From positions 1 to 64,000 of the forward strand of contig NZ_BJDU01000006.1 in assembly GCF_005405305.1 (NCBI RefSeq): a DNA stretch of 64,000 bases, given 5' to 3'. Source of the DNA: Companilactobacillus formosensis (GTDB taxonomy: Bacteria > Bacillota > Bacilli > Lactobacillales > Lactobacillaceae). Below are positions 8,951 through 18,509 of this stretch, in pieces (position 1 is the first letter of the stretch; the number at the start of each line of letters is the position of its first letter). Under the pieces are notes generated by a model, which was not told the origin of the DNA, made no database searches, and was given only the letters and a program-made list of their open reading frames with translations. The position numbers and the translations under genes are program-made.

Positions 8951-9877
8951 TTGAAAAAATTAAACAAAACATATATAAAATGGATCGTTATTCTTCTGCT
9001 ATTAATCGCCATTATTTTCTCATACGCCCTTAACTTAGGAAAAATCAAAGACAAAACAATCAATGGCATCTCAAGTCTAACCATCCCGTTTTCTTTGATC
9101 GTTAATCCTAACAATATTGACGAAGACATTGCACCTAAGGCTATCTCGTTGAAAGCTGACTTAAGCAATTCCAAAACGCAGGCTTTGAATCTAATCAGCT
9201 CCATCAATGATGACTATGATAATACAAAACAGCTGTCATTTTTATCCAATGACCAAGAAGAATCTTTATTAAAGAAGGTTCATCAGAAGCCACACCGTTA
9301 TATCGGTAAAATGACCTTGTTAAATTTCGGTAAAGATAGCCATGGAAAGTACATTACCGTTAGTTGTAATCGTTATGACGATACGAAGAACATCGTTAGT
9401 TACCGTTACCGACTTTATTACAAAAACGACACAATCACTTCAGCCAAATATCTCAATACTAAGTCTAACAAATATCCACCAAAATACGTCTTTAAAGATA
9501 TTGAGCTAGGCAAGTTTGGTACGACCGAAGCAGACGCCTTCATGCAACGATTAAAGACAGCTATCATCAATTCTAATTTAACTGACACCAACGCTAACGA
9601 GCCTGGTAACTTCAACCAGATCTCTATCAATTTAGGTCTGAATCCCGATAAAAGCAATGTTGGTTTGTATACTTTAGCTAAAAATTCTAATTCACGAGTC
9701 AGCAATTCCAGTATCGTCGGTTATCAAGTTTCCGATGTCCCTCGTTATACTAGAATTTATATTAAACAGTTAAATAAAGACAATAGTTATTACTATACGT
9801 TAACTTTCAGTCGTAATAGTGGACGTTTCATCAACTTACAACGCGGCATTATTTCGACCGATTCTAAAAATCAATAA
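8951..9877 (+). CDS. membrane-anchored secreted protein of unknown function
   Basis: 308-residue protein with an N-terminal helix (about residues 9-27) that is a signal anchor or uncleaved signal peptide, followed by about 280 mostly polar residues rich in Asn, Ser, Tyr and Lys. No known motif is seen. The best start is the TTG at 8951 because AAGGGTGA lies five bases upstream; a GTG at 8942 has no ribosome site. It is divergent from the anchored protein at 7582-8877 with only about 70 bases between, so the two may share a control region. Both look like surface proteins. A converging terminator at 9877 closes it. Confidence 0.75.
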   Translation: MKKLNKTYIKWIVILLLLIAIIFSYALNLGKIKDKTINGISSLTIPFSLIVNPNNIDEDIAPKAISLKADLSNSKTQALNLISSINDDYDNTKQLSFLSNDQEESLLKKVHQKPHRYIGKMTLLNFGKDSHGKYITVSCNRYDDTKNIVSYRYRLYYKNDTITSAKYLNTKSNKYPPKYVFKDIELGKFGTTEADAFMQRLKTAIINSNLTDTNANEPGNFNQISINLGLNPDKSNVGLYTLAKNSNSRVSNSSIVGYQVSDVPRYTRIYIKQLNKDNSYYYTLTFSRNSGRFINLQRGIISTDSKNQ

Positions 9878-9918
9878 AATAAGCCCGATCAGAATTTGTT
9901 CTGACCAGGCTTATTTTA
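9877..9918. terminator. bidirectional terminator
   Basis: Long hairpin: AAAATAAGCC pairs with GGCTTATTTT and TCAGAA with TTCTGA. It separates the plus-strand surface protein from the converging Rrf2 gene, whose stop lies in its edge. Confidence 0.9.
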
Positions 9919-10350
9919 TTTTTTCTTCTCATTATTACGTAAGATACCATCAATAATATCCTGCAAACTCACTTGTGACATGCTTTCTTCAGCATCATTT
10001 TGGACTTTTTGATAAACCTCACGCAAGGTATCCTGAATATTGCCACCAACGATACATTTGGGATTGGTTTTTTCATCAACGTGGAGCAAGTTTTGATTGT
10101 CTTCAATGGCTCGATAAACATCCAACAACGTTATCTCAGAAGGCTTTTTAGACAATTTAGGAGCAACTTTTCCAGGGGCGCTCTGTAACAAACCAGCTTT
10201 TTTCAATCTCGACATCATCCGTCGAACTAAACTGGGGTTGGACTCGATACTACTGGCGATTGCCGCACTTGAAAGATCACCATCTTTACAAATATCAACA
10301 TATGCCAAAATATGCACGCCATCACTCAATTTACTGGAAAACTTCAACAT
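9916..10350 (-). CDS. Rrf2 family transcriptional regulator
   Basis: 144-residue winged-helix regulator. The N-terminus LKFSSKLSDGVHILAYVDI and the recognition region SNPSLVRRMMSRLKKAGLL are typical of Rrf2 proteins, as is the wing region ending in SEITLLDVYRAIED. Only one cysteine (NPKC) is present, so it is not an iron-sulfur IscR/NsrR type; a single-cysteine redox sensor such as YwnA is a closer model. The ATG at 10350, five bases after GGAG, is preferred; the next ATG at 10353 and an upstream ATG at 10404 are less likely. It lies 57 bases downstream of an NAD(P)H-dependent oxidoreductase on the same strand, so it probably controls that operon. Confidence 0.88.
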   Translation of the reverse strand: MLKFSSKLSDGVHILAYVDICKDGDLSSAAIASSIESNPSLVRRMMSRLKKAGLLQSAPGKVAPKLSKKPSEITLLDVYRAIEDNQNLLHVDEKTNPKCIVGGNIQDTLREVYQKVQNDAEESMSQVSLQDIIDGILRNNEKKK

Positions 10351-10407
10351 CATCACTCCTTCACACTTCTTAATATCATAAGGTACAAAGCAGGTCTTTG
10401 ACAAACA

Positions 10408-11244
10408 TTATTTACCAACGATTGTTTCGAGTGCTTCTGACAATGGTGTCAATTCTCTACCTAAAACCTCTGGCAAGTCGGTTGTATCTTCCGTTAAATT
10501 ACCTTGAGTAATCAAATCTTGAATGGAGAGAATCACTTGAATTGTTCCTTCATCCATCCCTGATTTTTGCAATAATTGACTATATTCTGCATCGCTCAAT
10601 TTCGTAGCTTTAACCTTTAAGGCATCGGCCAAATCTTGATAAGTTCTGCTCTTTCCTGCAAATTCATAAATTTTCTTAGGGTTATTTTGGGCCAATACTA
10701 AAGCAGCAGCTTCTGAATATTCTGATTCCAAGGCCCAACCGACTTTGCCATCGGCTGAATATACTAATCCCTGTGTTGCAGCAGTTTTTAACGAATCAAC
10801 CTCATTTTCCAAATACCAATTATTACGCAAGAACGAATAAGCAATTCCTGATTCTTTGATCAATTTCTCAGTCACCTGATGATCGCTTGCTAAAGGAGCT
10901 GTAGCTGTATCAGCATGTGGAAAACTTGTATAGGCAATGTACTTAACTCCAGCATTTTTAGCAGCAGCAACGACATTTTCATGTTGAGTAGCACGGGCAA
11001 CTTTTCCACCAGGTTGTGAGGAAATGAAGAGTAATTTGTCGATACCTTGAAGTGATTTAGTTAATTGTTCTGCATCGTTATAGTCACCTAAACGTACTTC
11101 CACACCTTCAGGTACGATTGCTTGTGCTTTTTGAATGTTACGAGCCAAAGCTACTACATCTGTGGCAGGAACCAATTCAACTAATTTTTTGAGCGCATTT
11201 TGACCAAAGTGACCAGTTGCACCTGTGATTGCATATTTTGTCAT
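10408..11244 (-). CDS. NAD(P)H-binding NmrA/QorB-like oxidoreductase
   Basis: 278-residue atypical short-chain dehydrogenase. The Rossmann motif GATGHFGQ (residues 7-14) and a following ALARN segment bind NAD(P)H. SFLRNNWYLEN and the strand pattern match the NmrA-like group that includes quinone oxidoreductase QorB (YtfG). The likely role is NADPH-dependent reduction of quinones or electrophiles, or redox sensing, in the cytosol. The ATG at 11244 has GAAGGA six bases upstream; the longer frame beginning 24 bases earlier lacks such a site. It is transcribed together with the downstream Rrf2 regulator, an association common for thiol or quinone stress responses. The substrate is not known. Confidence 0.87.
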   Translation of the reverse strand: MTKYAITGATGHFGQNALKKLVELVPATDVVALARNIQKAQAIVPEGVEVRLGDYNDAEQLTKSLQGIDKLLFISSQPGGKVARATQHENVVAAAKNAGVKYIAYTSFPHADTATAPLASDHQVTEKLIKESGIAYSFLRNNWYLENEVDSLKTAATQGLVYSADGKVGWALESEYSEAAALVLAQNNPKKIYEFAGKSRTYQDLADALKVKATKLSDAEYSQLLQKSGMDEGTIQVILSIQDLITQGNLTEDTTDLPEVLGRELTPLSEALETIVGK

Positions 11245-11284
11245 AAAAAATCCTTCTTCCATAAACATTTGTTTTATATGTTAC

Positions 11285-11335
11285 TTTATTATTAACTTGT
11301 ATTTATTATATTAACATGTATAATTTTGAAAGCAA
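11285..11335 (-). promoter_or_regulatory. control region of the oxidoreductase-Rrf2 operon with direct repeats
   Basis: Read on the minus strand it holds ACATGTTAATA and ACAAGTTAATA as direct repeats, with TATAAT beginning inside the first. The repeats surrounding a -10 make them candidate binding sites for the adjacent Rrf2 protein. The -35 is poor, which would fit a regulated promoter. Confidence 0.4.
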
Positions 11336-11362
11336 GAATTTAGATTTTTCAAACACAATGAC

Positions 11363-11396
11363 AAAAAAAGCCACCAAGCATTACGCTCAGTGACTT
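11363..11396 (-). terminator. terminator of the purA transcript
   Basis: A 12-pair stem (AAGTCACTGAGC with GCTTGGTGGCTT, including G-U pairs) is followed by seven T on the minus strand, 12 bases after the purA stop. Confidence 0.9.
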
Positions 11397-11407
11397 AGAA
11401 TTTATAA

Positions 11408-12694
11408 TTAGTTTTTCCAAACATCATTTACTTCAATAGTTTGTTCACGATCAGGACCAACTGAAACAGTAGCATATTCAACGCCTAATTGGTCTTTGAT
11501 AAAGTCAAGATAGTCTCTAGCTTGTTGTGGCAACTCGTTGAGACTCTTAGCTTGAGTCATATCTTCAGTCCAACCCTTGAAGGTCTTGTAAACTGGTTTG
11601 CACTTAGCCAAAACGTTCAAGTTAGCAGGATATTCATCGATAATCTTGCCATTTAAGTCATAGCCAGTGCAGACTTTGATTTCGTCTAAACCAGTCAAAA
11701 CATCCAAACAGTTCAATGACAAGTGTGTCACACCAGCCACGTTACATGAATGCTTCAAAACAACCAAATCAATCCAACCAACACGACGAGGGCGATGTGT
11801 AACAGTTCCATATTCATGACCTGCTTCACGCAAGAAATCACCCGTATCATTTAGTTGTTCAGTAGGGAATGGACCAGCACCGACACGTGAAGTATAAGCC
11901 TTAACGACTCCAATCACGTTATCGATCAAAGGAGCACCAACCCCAGCACCAGTAGTTACACCACCAGCAGGATTTGAAGAAGTAACATAAGGATAAGTAC
12001 CATGGTCGATATCAAGCATGATTCCTTGTGCACCTTCAAATAGGACATTTTTGCCATTCTTTAATTCTTTATTCAAATAAGCAGAAGTATCAATGACACG
12101 ATCTTTTAAGTCTTGACCAATTTGGTAATATTTTTCAAAAATATCATCAAACTTCATTGGTTCAGCACCGTAAATTTTAGTAAACAATGCATTCTTTTGT
12201 TCAAGATTTTGTGTTAACAATTCTTTGAATAAGTCTTTATCAAGAATATCAGCCATTCTAATACCAACACGTGAAGCTTTGTCAGTATATGCAGGTCCAA
12301 TTCCTCGGTTAGTTGTACCAACTTTAGAATCACCCTTAGCTTGTTCTTGCAACTTATCTAATTGAATATGATAAGGCAAAATCAATTGAGCGCGGTTAGA
12401 AATCTTCAAGTTAGTTGTATCTACTCCTTGTTCGTGGAGACGATTCAATTCTTCTTGAAGTGATTCGAGGTTTAAAACAACCCCATTTCCAATAACACTA
12501 GTTTTATCTGAATACAAAATACCTGAGGGAACAGATCTTAATTTGTAAACGTTGTTATCGATATTCAAAGTGTGGCCGGCATTATCTCCACCTTGGTAAC
12601 GTGCAATAATATTAGCTTCGCCACTGAAATAATCGGTAATCTTACCTTTACCTTCATCGCCCCATTGGGTACCTACTACAACAACTGTCGTCAT
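11408..12694 (-). CDS. purA: adenylosuccinate synthetase
   Basis: 428 residues, the normal length for PurA, which joins IMP and aspartate using GTP in the first step from IMP to AMP. The N-terminal GTP loop [12 protein letters not shown] (residues 12-23), the GDNAGHT segment and the [14 protein letters not shown]-like block (here [17 protein letters not shown]) are all present. The ATG at 12694 is 20 bases after the dnaB stop, so it is probably cotranscribed with dnaB. This gene order (rplI-dnaB-purA near the origin) is common in lactobacilli. No PurBox-like site is seen directly in front of it. Confidence 0.97.
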   Translation of the reverse strand: MTTVVVVGTQWGDEGKGKITDYFSGEANIIARYQGGDNAGHTLNIDNNVYKLRSVPSGILYSDKTSVIGNGVVLNLESLQEELNRLHEQGVDTTNLKISNRAQLILPYHIQLDKLQEQAKGDSKVGTTNRGIGPAYTDKASRVGIRMADILDKDLFKELLTQNLEQKNALFTKIYGAEPMKFDDIFEKYYQIGQDLKDRVIDTSAYLNKELKNGKNVLFEGAQGIMLDIDHGTYPYVTSSNPAGGVTTGAGVGAPLIDNVIGVVKAYTSRVGAGPFPTEQLNDTGDFLREAGHEYGTVTHRPRRVGWIDLVVLKHSCNVAGVTHLSLNCLDVLTGLDEIKVCTGYDLNGKIIDEYPANLNVLAKCKPVYKTFKGWTEDMTQAKSLNELPQQARDYLDFIKDQLGVEYATVSVGPDREQTIEVNDVWKN

Positions 12695-12714
12695 TTCTTC
12701 TACACCTACACTAT

Positions 12715-14088
12715 TTAATTTTCTGGAATATTCGCTATCGATGAAAACTTATTATAAGATTTCACGAACAATAACTTGGCCGTTCCACGTGGACCTGAAC
12801 GGTTCTTACTGATGATTACTTCAACTTCACCGACATCTTGGTCTTCAGGTTCTTCCTCGTTATTGTCATCCCCATCTTCATCACGATAATAATCATCACG
12901 ATAAAGAAAGGCAACGATATCCGCATCCTGTTCAATTGAACCAGATTCACGGATATCTGACAACATCGGTCTTTTATCCTGACGAGCTTCGACACCACGG
13001 GAAAGCTGTGATAATGCGATTACTGGCACATGAAGTTCTTTCGCTAATTTTTTCAAATTACGAGAAATAACTGAAACTTCTTGTTGTCGATTTTCTTGAC
13101 CAGTTCCTTCGATTAATTGCAAATAATCGATAACTACTAAGTCCAAATGCCCACTTTCTTTCAAAAGTCGACGACATTTAGATCTAATTTCTGCCATCTT
13201 AATACCAGGAGTGTCATCAATGTAAATATTAGTCCGGGATAAACTTCCCATAGCTACTACTAAACTATTCCATTGATTCTCGTCCAATTTACCCGTTCTC
13301 AGAGCGTTTGCGTCGATACTACCCTCAGAACATAGCATACGGTTAACTAATGACTCAGCACTCATTTCTAGCGAAAACATCGCTACCGTAGCATTGGATT
13401 TAGTAGCTGCATTTTGAGCTACATTTAAAACAAAGGCTGTTTTACCAACACCAGGACGAGCAGCTAGAATAATCAATTCATCTTTGTGCAAACCAGTTGT
13501 CATCGCATCAAGATCTTTGTAGCCAGTGGAAAGTCCAGTAACATCACTATCTTGGTCATACAATTTATCGATTTCTTCAAAAGAAGCTTTAACAACATCT
13601 GAGATACGACGGAACCCTTTATGATTCCGATTCTCAGACACATCCATAATTTCTCTTTCAGATTGGTCGATGATACTGTCAATATCTTCGTCTTCATCAA
13701 AACTGCGTTGGACGATACCAGTCGCAGCATTGATCAAGCGTCTCAAAGTTGATTTATTCTTAACAATCTTGGCGTAATAAGTCGTATTAGCAGCTGTTGG
13801 TACAGCATTAGCCAATTCGGCCAAATAACTAACTCCACCAATATCTTCAATTTGATTTGCTCGATCTAATTCATTTTGAACTGTTACGACATCAACCGGT
13901 TCTTCGGCATCGTTTAAATTCATCATCGCTTGAAATACTAGTTGATTGGCGTGTTGATAAAAATCATCTGCTTCAACGTATTCCATCGCTTCAATTAGAG
14001 CATCTTGACTTAGAAAAACCGCTCCTAATACGGCTTGCTCAGCATCCTTATCATTGGGCGGTATTCTTGAAGTTATTTCATTATTCAT
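12715..14088 (-). CDS. dnaB: replicative DNA helicase
   Basis: 457-residue DnaB-family hexameric helicase that unwinds DNA at the fork and recruits primase. The N-terminal domain starts [15 protein letters not shown]. The RecA-like C-terminal domain has Walker [11 protein letters not shown] (about residue 205), Walker [13 protein letters not shown], and the arginine-containing [15 protein letters not shown] block. A short acidic insert ([15 protein letters not shown]) precedes the last strand. It starts eight bases from the rplI stop and belongs to the gdpP-rplI-dnaB-purA run. Confidence 0.97.
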   Translation of the reverse strand: MNNEITSRIPPNDKDAEQAVLGAVFLSQDALIEAMEYVEADDFYQHANQLVFQAMMNLNDAEEPVDVVTVQNELDRANQIEDIGGVSYLAELANAVPTAANTTYYAKIVKNKSTLRRLINAATGIVQRSFDEDEDIDSIIDQSEREIMDVSENRNHKGFRRISDVVKASFEEIDKLYDQDSDVTGLSTGYKDLDAMTTGLHKDELIILAARPGVGKTAFVLNVAQNAATKSNATVAMFSLEMSAESLVNRMLCSEGSIDANALRTGKLDENQWNSLVVAMGSLSRTNIYIDDTPGIKMAEIRSKCRRLLKESGHLDLVVIDYLQLIEGTGQENRQQEVSVISRNLKKLAKELHVPVIALSQLSRGVEARQDKRPMLSDIRESGSIEQDADIVAFLYRDDYYRDEDGDDNNEEEPEDQDVGEVEVIISKNRSGPRGTAKLLFVKSYNKFSSIANIPEN

Positions 14089-14095
14089 TTATATC

Positions 14096-14551
14096 CTACT
14101 TCTTTTCAGCAACGTGAACTCTGATGGTAGCTTCGACACCTTCGAACAACTTCACAGGTACATTGATGTATCCTAGTGATTTGACGCCGTCAGAAAGTAC
14201 CATCTTGTGCTTATCAACTTTGAGTCCATATTGTTTATTTAATTCTTCGGCAATCTTCTTAGTTGTTACTGAACCAAAGAGACGGCCATCAGTTCCAGCT
14301 TTAGCCAAAATTTCAACAACTGTCTTGTCATCTTCAATTTGGACTTTGATTTTTTTAGCTTCTTCTTTTTCAGCTTCATAATCCTTAGCTTCACGATTTT
14401 GTTCAGCTTTTAATTTAGCAACATTTTGTTTAGTTGCTTCAATAGCCTTCTTATTTTTAATCAAAAAGTTTTGGGCATAACCGTCAGCGACATTTTTTAG
14501 TTCACCCTTTTTACCTTTACCTCTTACGTCTTCTAGGAAAATAACTTTCAT
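14096..14551 (-). CDS. rplI: 50S ribosomal protein L9
   Basis: 151 residues. The N-terminal RNA-binding domain ([30 protein letters not shown]) is joined by a long charged helix to the C-terminal domain ending in VHVAEKK. Full length for L9. It lies 13 bases after the gdpP stop, so gdpP-rplI-dnaB form one transcript, as in many Firmicutes. Confidence 0.97.
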   Translation of the reverse strand: MKVIFLEDVRGKGKKGELKNVADGYAQNFLIKNKKAIEATKQNVAKLKAEQNREAKDYEAEKEEAKKIKVQIEDDKTVVEILAKAGTDGRLFGSVTTKKIAEELNKQYGLKVDKHKMVLSDGVKSLGYINVPVKLFEGVEATIRVHVAEKK

Positions 14552-14564
14552 TCTTAGTCCTCCT

Positions 14565-16565
14565 CTATTTCTTCTCCGAATCAGTCAAAACTGCAACTAA
14601 TTGTTCCTTGGCTTGGGCTACCGTAGCATCAGAAATTTGTGTTGCGGCATCAGACAAGTGTCCACCACCACCAAGTTTTTCCATAATAACTTGTACATTA
14701 ACATTACCCAAACTTCTAGCCGAAATCCCTACTCGACCATCGGGACGTTTGCTAATGACAAATGATGCTTCAACATTATCTAATGACAACAATGTGTCAG
14801 CGGCTTGGGCTACGATGACAGGATCATAAGTCTTGTCTTCTTCACCGAAACATACTGCCATATTACCATTGACCATCGTAATTGTTTCAATCAAATGACT
14901 CTTCTGGATGTATGAATCAACATTCTCTTTCAAAACGTTTTGGATGACAGCTTCGTCAGCACCCACAGAACGTAGGTAACTAGCAGCATCAAAGGTTCTT
15001 GTACCAGTTCTAAGTGAGAATGACTTCGTATCGACTGTAATTCCGGCTAACAATGCTGTAGCTTCGATTTTTTCGATAGCCTTCTTATTCTTAGGTTGAT
15101 ACTCAAGCATTTCAGTGATCAATTCACTAGTTGATGAAGCATATGGTTCAATATAGATCAACATTGGATTCTCTGGGAATTCCTCACCACGTCTATGGTG
15201 ATCGATGACGACGACCTTATTATTATCACCGTCAATCAAATTAGGATTGATTGAGATACTCTGCTTAGAATGGTCGACCATTACGATTAAAGTCTTTGAC
15301 GTCTTCATTGCAACTGACTCATCTGGCGAAATAATATCCTTTTGAATATCTGGTTCTTCTTTAGCCATTGCCAAAAGACGACTGACATCAGAATGCAACG
15401 TATTAGGATTGATGACGATCTTACATGGTGTGTTGTTCATCAAGGAAATCCGTCTAATACCTAAAGACGATCCTAAAACATCCATATCGGGATGTGAGTG
15501 ACCCATAACGATAACTTGATCGCTATCTTTTAATAATTCTTGCAAGGCTTCACTGATCATTCTAGCCCGGACACGAGTTCTCTTTTCCATTGGGTCAGTA
15601 TTGCCACCATAGAAACGAGCTTTTTCACCGATTTCCTTAACAACAACTTGATCGCCACCACGACCTAATGCCAAGTTAAGGTTTTTTTGCGCTTCAGTGT
15701 TCAATTTATCCAAATCATCGACACCGTAAGAAAAGCCCATACTCAAAGTCAAAGGCACATTTTGTTGCGAAGTATATTCACGAATCGTATCAAGAATTTT
15801 AAAACCATTTTTCTCCATTGTAAAGATTTTACCTGTGTAAGCCATAATGAAGAAATGATCATCATCAATTCGTTTCAAGAACATTTGCTGATCAAAGGCC
15901 CAATTCGACAATTCGTTAGTAACGTAGTTGTCCAAATTAGAAATATCCCGATCACTCATTGATTGAGTAATTTCGGCATAATTATCCAAATAGACTTGAC
16001 CAATGACCGAACGATTATCTTCATATCTTTTTTCAATTTTAGAATAATGCGTAATATCAAACAAATAGATTACTTTTAGCTCTGGTTGAATCTGAACTAG
16101 GAAATCTTTGTCATCAATTTGAATAGTACGACTATCTGCATGACCTACATCATCGACCAAATTAGATAGTTGAGCTGATATATCAGCAATAGTCATACTG
16201 TTAGATGGGTTAAAGCCTGTCTTTTCGACAAAATAAGGATTCACCCATTGAATTTGTTTATCAGTATCGTATAAAAGTATGCCCAAAGGATACTCAACGA
16301 AACTATTGTCTGTTCCTCGATCAATTCGATATTGCAGATTGTTAGTATACTTACCTGCCTTCTCACCTAATAAAAGGAAGAGATAAACAAATAAAATCAA
16401 CGAAATAATCACCAAAATAGCTTGGATATATCCGGCAATAGAACCGTGAATCAAGCCGACGATTAATATCGAAAACAACATCACAATCAAAGAGATCGCT
16501 GTTAATTGAGTTGAATGATCAACTCGAGAAAGGAAGAATTTCAGATTAGCTTTTATCTTTTTCAT
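14565..16565 (-). CDS. gdpP: cyclic-di-AMP phosphodiesterase GdpP (DHH family)
   Basis: 666-residue membrane enzyme that hydrolyses c-di-AMP and so affects potassium balance, osmotic control and wall stress. Two helices (about 20-62) are followed by a PAS-like domain (about 85-150), a degenerate GGDEF domain (about 170-300) and the DHH/DHHA1 phosphodiesterase. Metal-binding residues are visible in [17 protein letters not shown] and [10 protein letters not shown], and [10 protein letters not shown] in DHHA1. The ATG at 16565 follows AGAGGGGAT. It is the first gene of gdpP-rplI-dnaB. The kup gene at 51613 encodes a potassium transporter of a kind often linked to c-di-AMP, though not adjacent. 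Confidence 0.96.
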   Translation of the reverse strand: MKKIKANLKFFLSRVDHSTQLTAISLIVMLFSILIVGLIHGSIAGYIQAILVIISLILFVYLFLLLGEKAGKYTNNLQYRIDRGTDNSFVEYPLGILLYDTDKQIQWVNPYFVEKTGFNPSNSMTIADISAQLSNLVDDVGHADSRTIQIDDKDFLVQIQPELKVIYLFDITHYSKIEKRYEDNRSVIGQVYLDNYAEITQSMSDRDISNLDNYVTNELSNWAFDQQMFLKRIDDDHFFIMAYTGKIFTMEKNGFKILDTIREYTSQQNVPLTLSMGFSYGVDDLDKLNTEAQKNLNLALGRGGDQVVVKEIGEKARFYGGNTDPMEKRTRVRARMISEALQELLKDSDQVIVMGHSHPDMDVLGSSLGIRRISLMNNTPCKIVINPNTLHSDVSRLLAMAKEEPDIQKDIISPDESVAMKTSKTLIVMVDHSKQSISINPNLIDGDNNKVVVIDHHRRGEEFPENPMLIYIEPYASSTSELITEMLEYQPKNKKAIEKIEATALLAGITVDTKSFSLRTGTRTFDAASYLRSVGADEAVIQNVLKENVDSYIQKSHLIETITMVNGNMAVCFGEEDKTYDPVIVAQAADTLLSLDNVEASFVISKRPDGRVGISARSLGNVNVQVIMEKLGGGGHLSDAATQISDATVAQAKEQLVAVLTDSEKK

Positions 16566-16672
16566 AAATATCCCCTCTTAGATATACCCTTTAATTTTAT
16601 CACAGCCGACTTCTTCTTTCTTCTATATATTACATCGAAAATCAAGTCATAAAATCATTAGCTTTTAGAAAC

Positions 16673-16716
16673 AAAAACATCAGAATTCCTAACATAGTTT
16701 GAGAATCCTGATGTTG
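16673..16716 (-). terminator. terminator after the XRE-membrane protein pair
   Basis: AACATCAGgATTC pairs with GAATtCTGATGTT and is followed by TTTTTG on the minus strand, just after the stop of the 97-residue membrane protein. Confidence 0.8.
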
Positions 16717-16721
16717 ATTAT

Positions 16722-17015
16722 TTATTCGTCATCTTTGACGGTTTTTACATGTCTTCTTTCATAAGAAGTCATAAAAAATGTGAAAAAGATTGTGAAAATT
16801 AAAGCTGAAATTATCTCTTTAAAACTGAATAAAGAATGCAAAATCCAAAAGCCAACACTGATCCCAAATCCAAATACTAATTCAAAGACAAACAAAATAA
16901 ATACTGTTCTCGTAGCAAAAATTCCAACTTCTTTTTGAATTCTTTCATCTACGAAGACGTTTTTCCCAATGAACCATTTGATGAGTTTTTTATCTAGCTT
17001 TTGCATGTGTTCCAT
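16722..17015 (-). CDS. small membrane protein paired with an XRE regulator
   Basis: 97 residues. A basic N-terminal segment (KLDKKLIKWFIGKNVFVDERIQKE) precedes two hydrophobic helices (about residues 32-54 and 62-85) and a short charged tail. The family is not recognised with certainty; such proteins are often found next to short YozG-like XRE regulators in Firmicutes. It starts 21 bases after the regulator stop, so the two form an operon. The ribosome site is weak (TTGAGAGA), and the second in-frame ATG four codons on could be the start. The function is unknown; sensing membrane state for the regulator is one possibility. Confidence 0.65.
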   Translation of the reverse strand: MEHMQKLDKKLIKWFIGKNVFVDERIQKEVGIFATRTVFILFVFELVFGFGISVGFWILHSLFSFKEIISALIFTIFFTFFMTSYERRHVKTVKDDE

Positions 17016-17036
17016 TCTCTCAACTTTAGGTATACT

Positions 17037-17237
17037 TTAACTTTTTTCTTTATCTCTCCAAAATAATGTATTCAAGTCTGTGTCCAATTCCCAGGCCAAT
17101 TTTAAACATAAATCTAACGATGGATTGTATTTATCATTTTCAATTAGATTGATTGTCTGACGAGCTACATCGACTTTTTCCGCCAGTGCCATTTGCGATA
17201 ACTTCTTAGCACGACGATATTCACGAACGTGATTCAT
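17037..17237 (-). CDS. XRE family transcriptional regulator (short)
   Basis: 66 residues, almost only a helix-turn-helix domain: VREYRRAKKLSQMALAEKVDVARQTINLIENDKYNPSLDLCLKLAWELDTDLNTLFW. This matches the YozG/YgzD type of compact Cro/CI regulators in Firmicutes. It is the first gene of a two-gene operon with the membrane protein. Its promoter (17265-17329) lies between two perfect inverted 14-base arms, the expected picture for autoregulation. Confidence 0.88.
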   Translation of the reverse strand: MNHVREYRRAKKLSQMALAEKVDVARQTINLIENDKYNPSLDLCLKLAWELDTDLNTLFWRDKEKS

Positions 17238-17264
17238 AACTACACCTTTTTTCTTTTAAAAAAA

Positions 17265-17329
17265 TGTCATATATATTTTACATTTATAGTATACGATCCG
17301 ATTCTTTATTTTATCAAATATATATGACA
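17265..17329 (-). promoter_or_regulatory. promoter of the XRE operon between inverted operator arms
   Basis: TGTCATATATATTT at 17265-17278 is matched by its exact reverse complement at 17316-17329. Between the arms, on the minus strand, TTGATA (overlapping the first arm), an 18-base spacer and TATACT give a promoter for the XRE gene. The second arm lies near the transcription start. Two half-sites bridging a promoter suggest repression by looping or cooperative dimers. Confidence 0.65.
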
Positions 17330-17382
17330 TATTTTGGTAAGCGATATCATAGATACCATTGACTATTCATCTTAAAGAATAT

Positions 17383-17430
17383 AAAAAAAGCATCTTTTAA
17401 ATTGAGATTCCTCTCTTTCTAAAAAGATGC
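17383..17430 (-). terminator. orphan minus-strand terminator
   Basis: GCATCTTTTTAG and TTTAAAAGATGC form a stem with TTTTTTT after it on the minus strand. No coding gene lies between it and the rpsR terminator upstream, so it seems to end a short non-coding transcript or read-through product containing the 17433-17600 repeats. Confidence 0.7.
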
Positions 17431-17432
17431 AG

Positions 17433-17600
17433 AATGTGCTCTAAGTGGCAAAATCTAAGTAATGGTTCGCAAGCTGACCAATGTCCCTTGCATAATGCGC
17501 TCTAAGCGGCAAGGCCAAAATCAATGGTTCGCAAGTCGACACAAGGTCGCTTGCATAATGCGCTCTAAGCGGCAAAGCCGCAAAGAGCGCATAAAAAAAA
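17433..17600. repeat. tandem non-coding repeats, 61 and 63 bp units plus a partial
   Basis: Units begin at 17433, 17494 and 17557 with AATGYGCTCTAAGYGGCAA. The two full units share ATGGTTCGCAAG in the middle and CTTGCAT at the end. The third is partial and runs into the inverted arm GCCGC-AA-AGAGCGCA, which makes a hairpin with GCGCTCT and GCGGC. On the minus strand each full unit folds GCAAG...GAC...GTC...CTTGC, with differing loop bases but conserved pairing. No reading frame spans the array. See findings. Confidence 0.7.
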
Positions 17601-17622
17601 GACCACCATCAAAGTGATCTTT
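17593..17622 (-). terminator. terminator of the rpsF-ssb-rpsR transcript
   Basis: AAAGATCAC and GTGGTCTTT pair around TTTGATG and are followed by eight T on the minus strand, 17 bases after the rpsR stop. Confidence 0.9.
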
Positions 17623-17638
17623 AATTAACTGCGAAGAA

Positions 17639-17875
17639 TTAGTCTTCAGCAACGAATGGTAATAGAGCCATGATTCTTGCTCTCTTGATAGCTACAGTAA
17701 GCTTACGTTGGTTCTTAGCACTTGTACCTGTAACACGTCTTGGCAAAATCTTACCACGTTCTGAGATAAATCTCTTAAGTAATTCTGTATCTTTATAATC
17801 GATGTATTCGATGTGGTTAGCAGCGATGAAGTCAACTTTACGTCTTCTACGTCCGCCTCTTCTTTGTTGGGCCAT
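17639..17875 (-). CDS. rpsR: 30S ribosomal protein S18
   Basis: 78 residues, full length, with the typical [47 protein letters not shown] core. The N-terminus is arginine-rich ([11 protein letters not shown]). It lies 21 bases after ssb in the classical rpsF-ssb-rpsR operon. The S6:S18 pair is known to autoregulate this operon in many bacteria through the leader. Confidence 0.97.
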   Translation of the reverse strand: MAQQRRGGRRRRKVDFIAANHIEYIDYKDTELLKRFISERGKILPRRVTGTSAKNQRKLTVAIKRARIMALLPFVAED

Positions 17876-17896
17876 TATAGATTGCTCCCTTCTATA

Positions 17897-18472
17897 TTAA
17901 AATGGTAAATCATCATCAGAAATGTCAATCGGTTTGCTGTTGTTAGCAAAAGGATCGCCACTATTATTGTTAGAATTGTTAGATTGATTATTGTTATTAG
18001 AATTGTTGTTACTATTATCGAAATTACTGTTGCCAGCGTTATTTCCATAATTGTTATTATTATTTCCAAATGGAGACTGATTTGATTGATTATTGTTATT
18101 GTAGCTAGGCGCTTGATTGGAATTGTTACCGGAGTTTCTCTTTTCACTTTCGGCACGAGATTCTAACAAGGAGAAGTTTTCTACAACTACTTCTGTTACA
18201 TATACTCGTTGTCCTTGTTGGTTTTCATAGTTACGTGTTTGAAGACGTCCATCAATACCTACAAGAGAACCTTTATTAGTGAAATTAGAAAAATTCTCGG
18301 CAGCTTTTCTCCAAATGACACAATTGATAAAATCGGCTTCACGTTCACCTTGAGAATTAGTAAATTGTCTGTTTACAGCAACTGTAAAACTAGCAACCGC
18401 TGCTCCATTAGCAGTGTATCTTAATTCTGGATCACGTGTCAGGCGTCCAACTAAAACTACTCGATTAATCAT
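17897..18472 (-). CDS. ssb: single-stranded DNA-binding protein
   Basis: 191 residues. The OB-fold occupies residues 1-108 ([35 protein letters not shown]...). A linker of about 70 residues, very rich in Asn, Ser and Gln, follows, and the conserved acidic tip DISDDDLPF recruits partner proteins. The asparagine-rich linker explains the low-complexity DNA at 17930-18120. Second gene of rpsF-ssb-rpsR. Confidence 0.97.
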   Translation of the reverse strand: MINRVVLVGRLTRDPELRYTANGAAVASFTVAVNRQFTNSQGEREADFINCVIWRKAAENFSNFTNKGSLVGIDGRLQTRNYENQQGQRVYVTEVVVENFSLLESRAESEKRNSGNNSNQAPSYNNNNQSNQSPFGNNNNNYGNNAGNSNFDNSNNNSNNNNQSNNSNNNSGDPFANNSKPIDISDDDLPF

Positions 18473-18509
18473 TTATCTGCCTCCTTAAATTGTTTCACGT
18501 GAAACAAGA

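Noticed and set aside
17433-17600. CRISPR array
   Set aside because: Units of 61-63 bp are joined directly with no variable spacers, and no cas genes are nearby.
17933-18120. Simple-sequence repeat or separate gene in the antisense or alternative frame inside ssb
   Set aside because: The low complexity is explained by the Asn/Ser-rich linker of SSB; the alternative frame is an artefact of repeated AAT/AAC codons.
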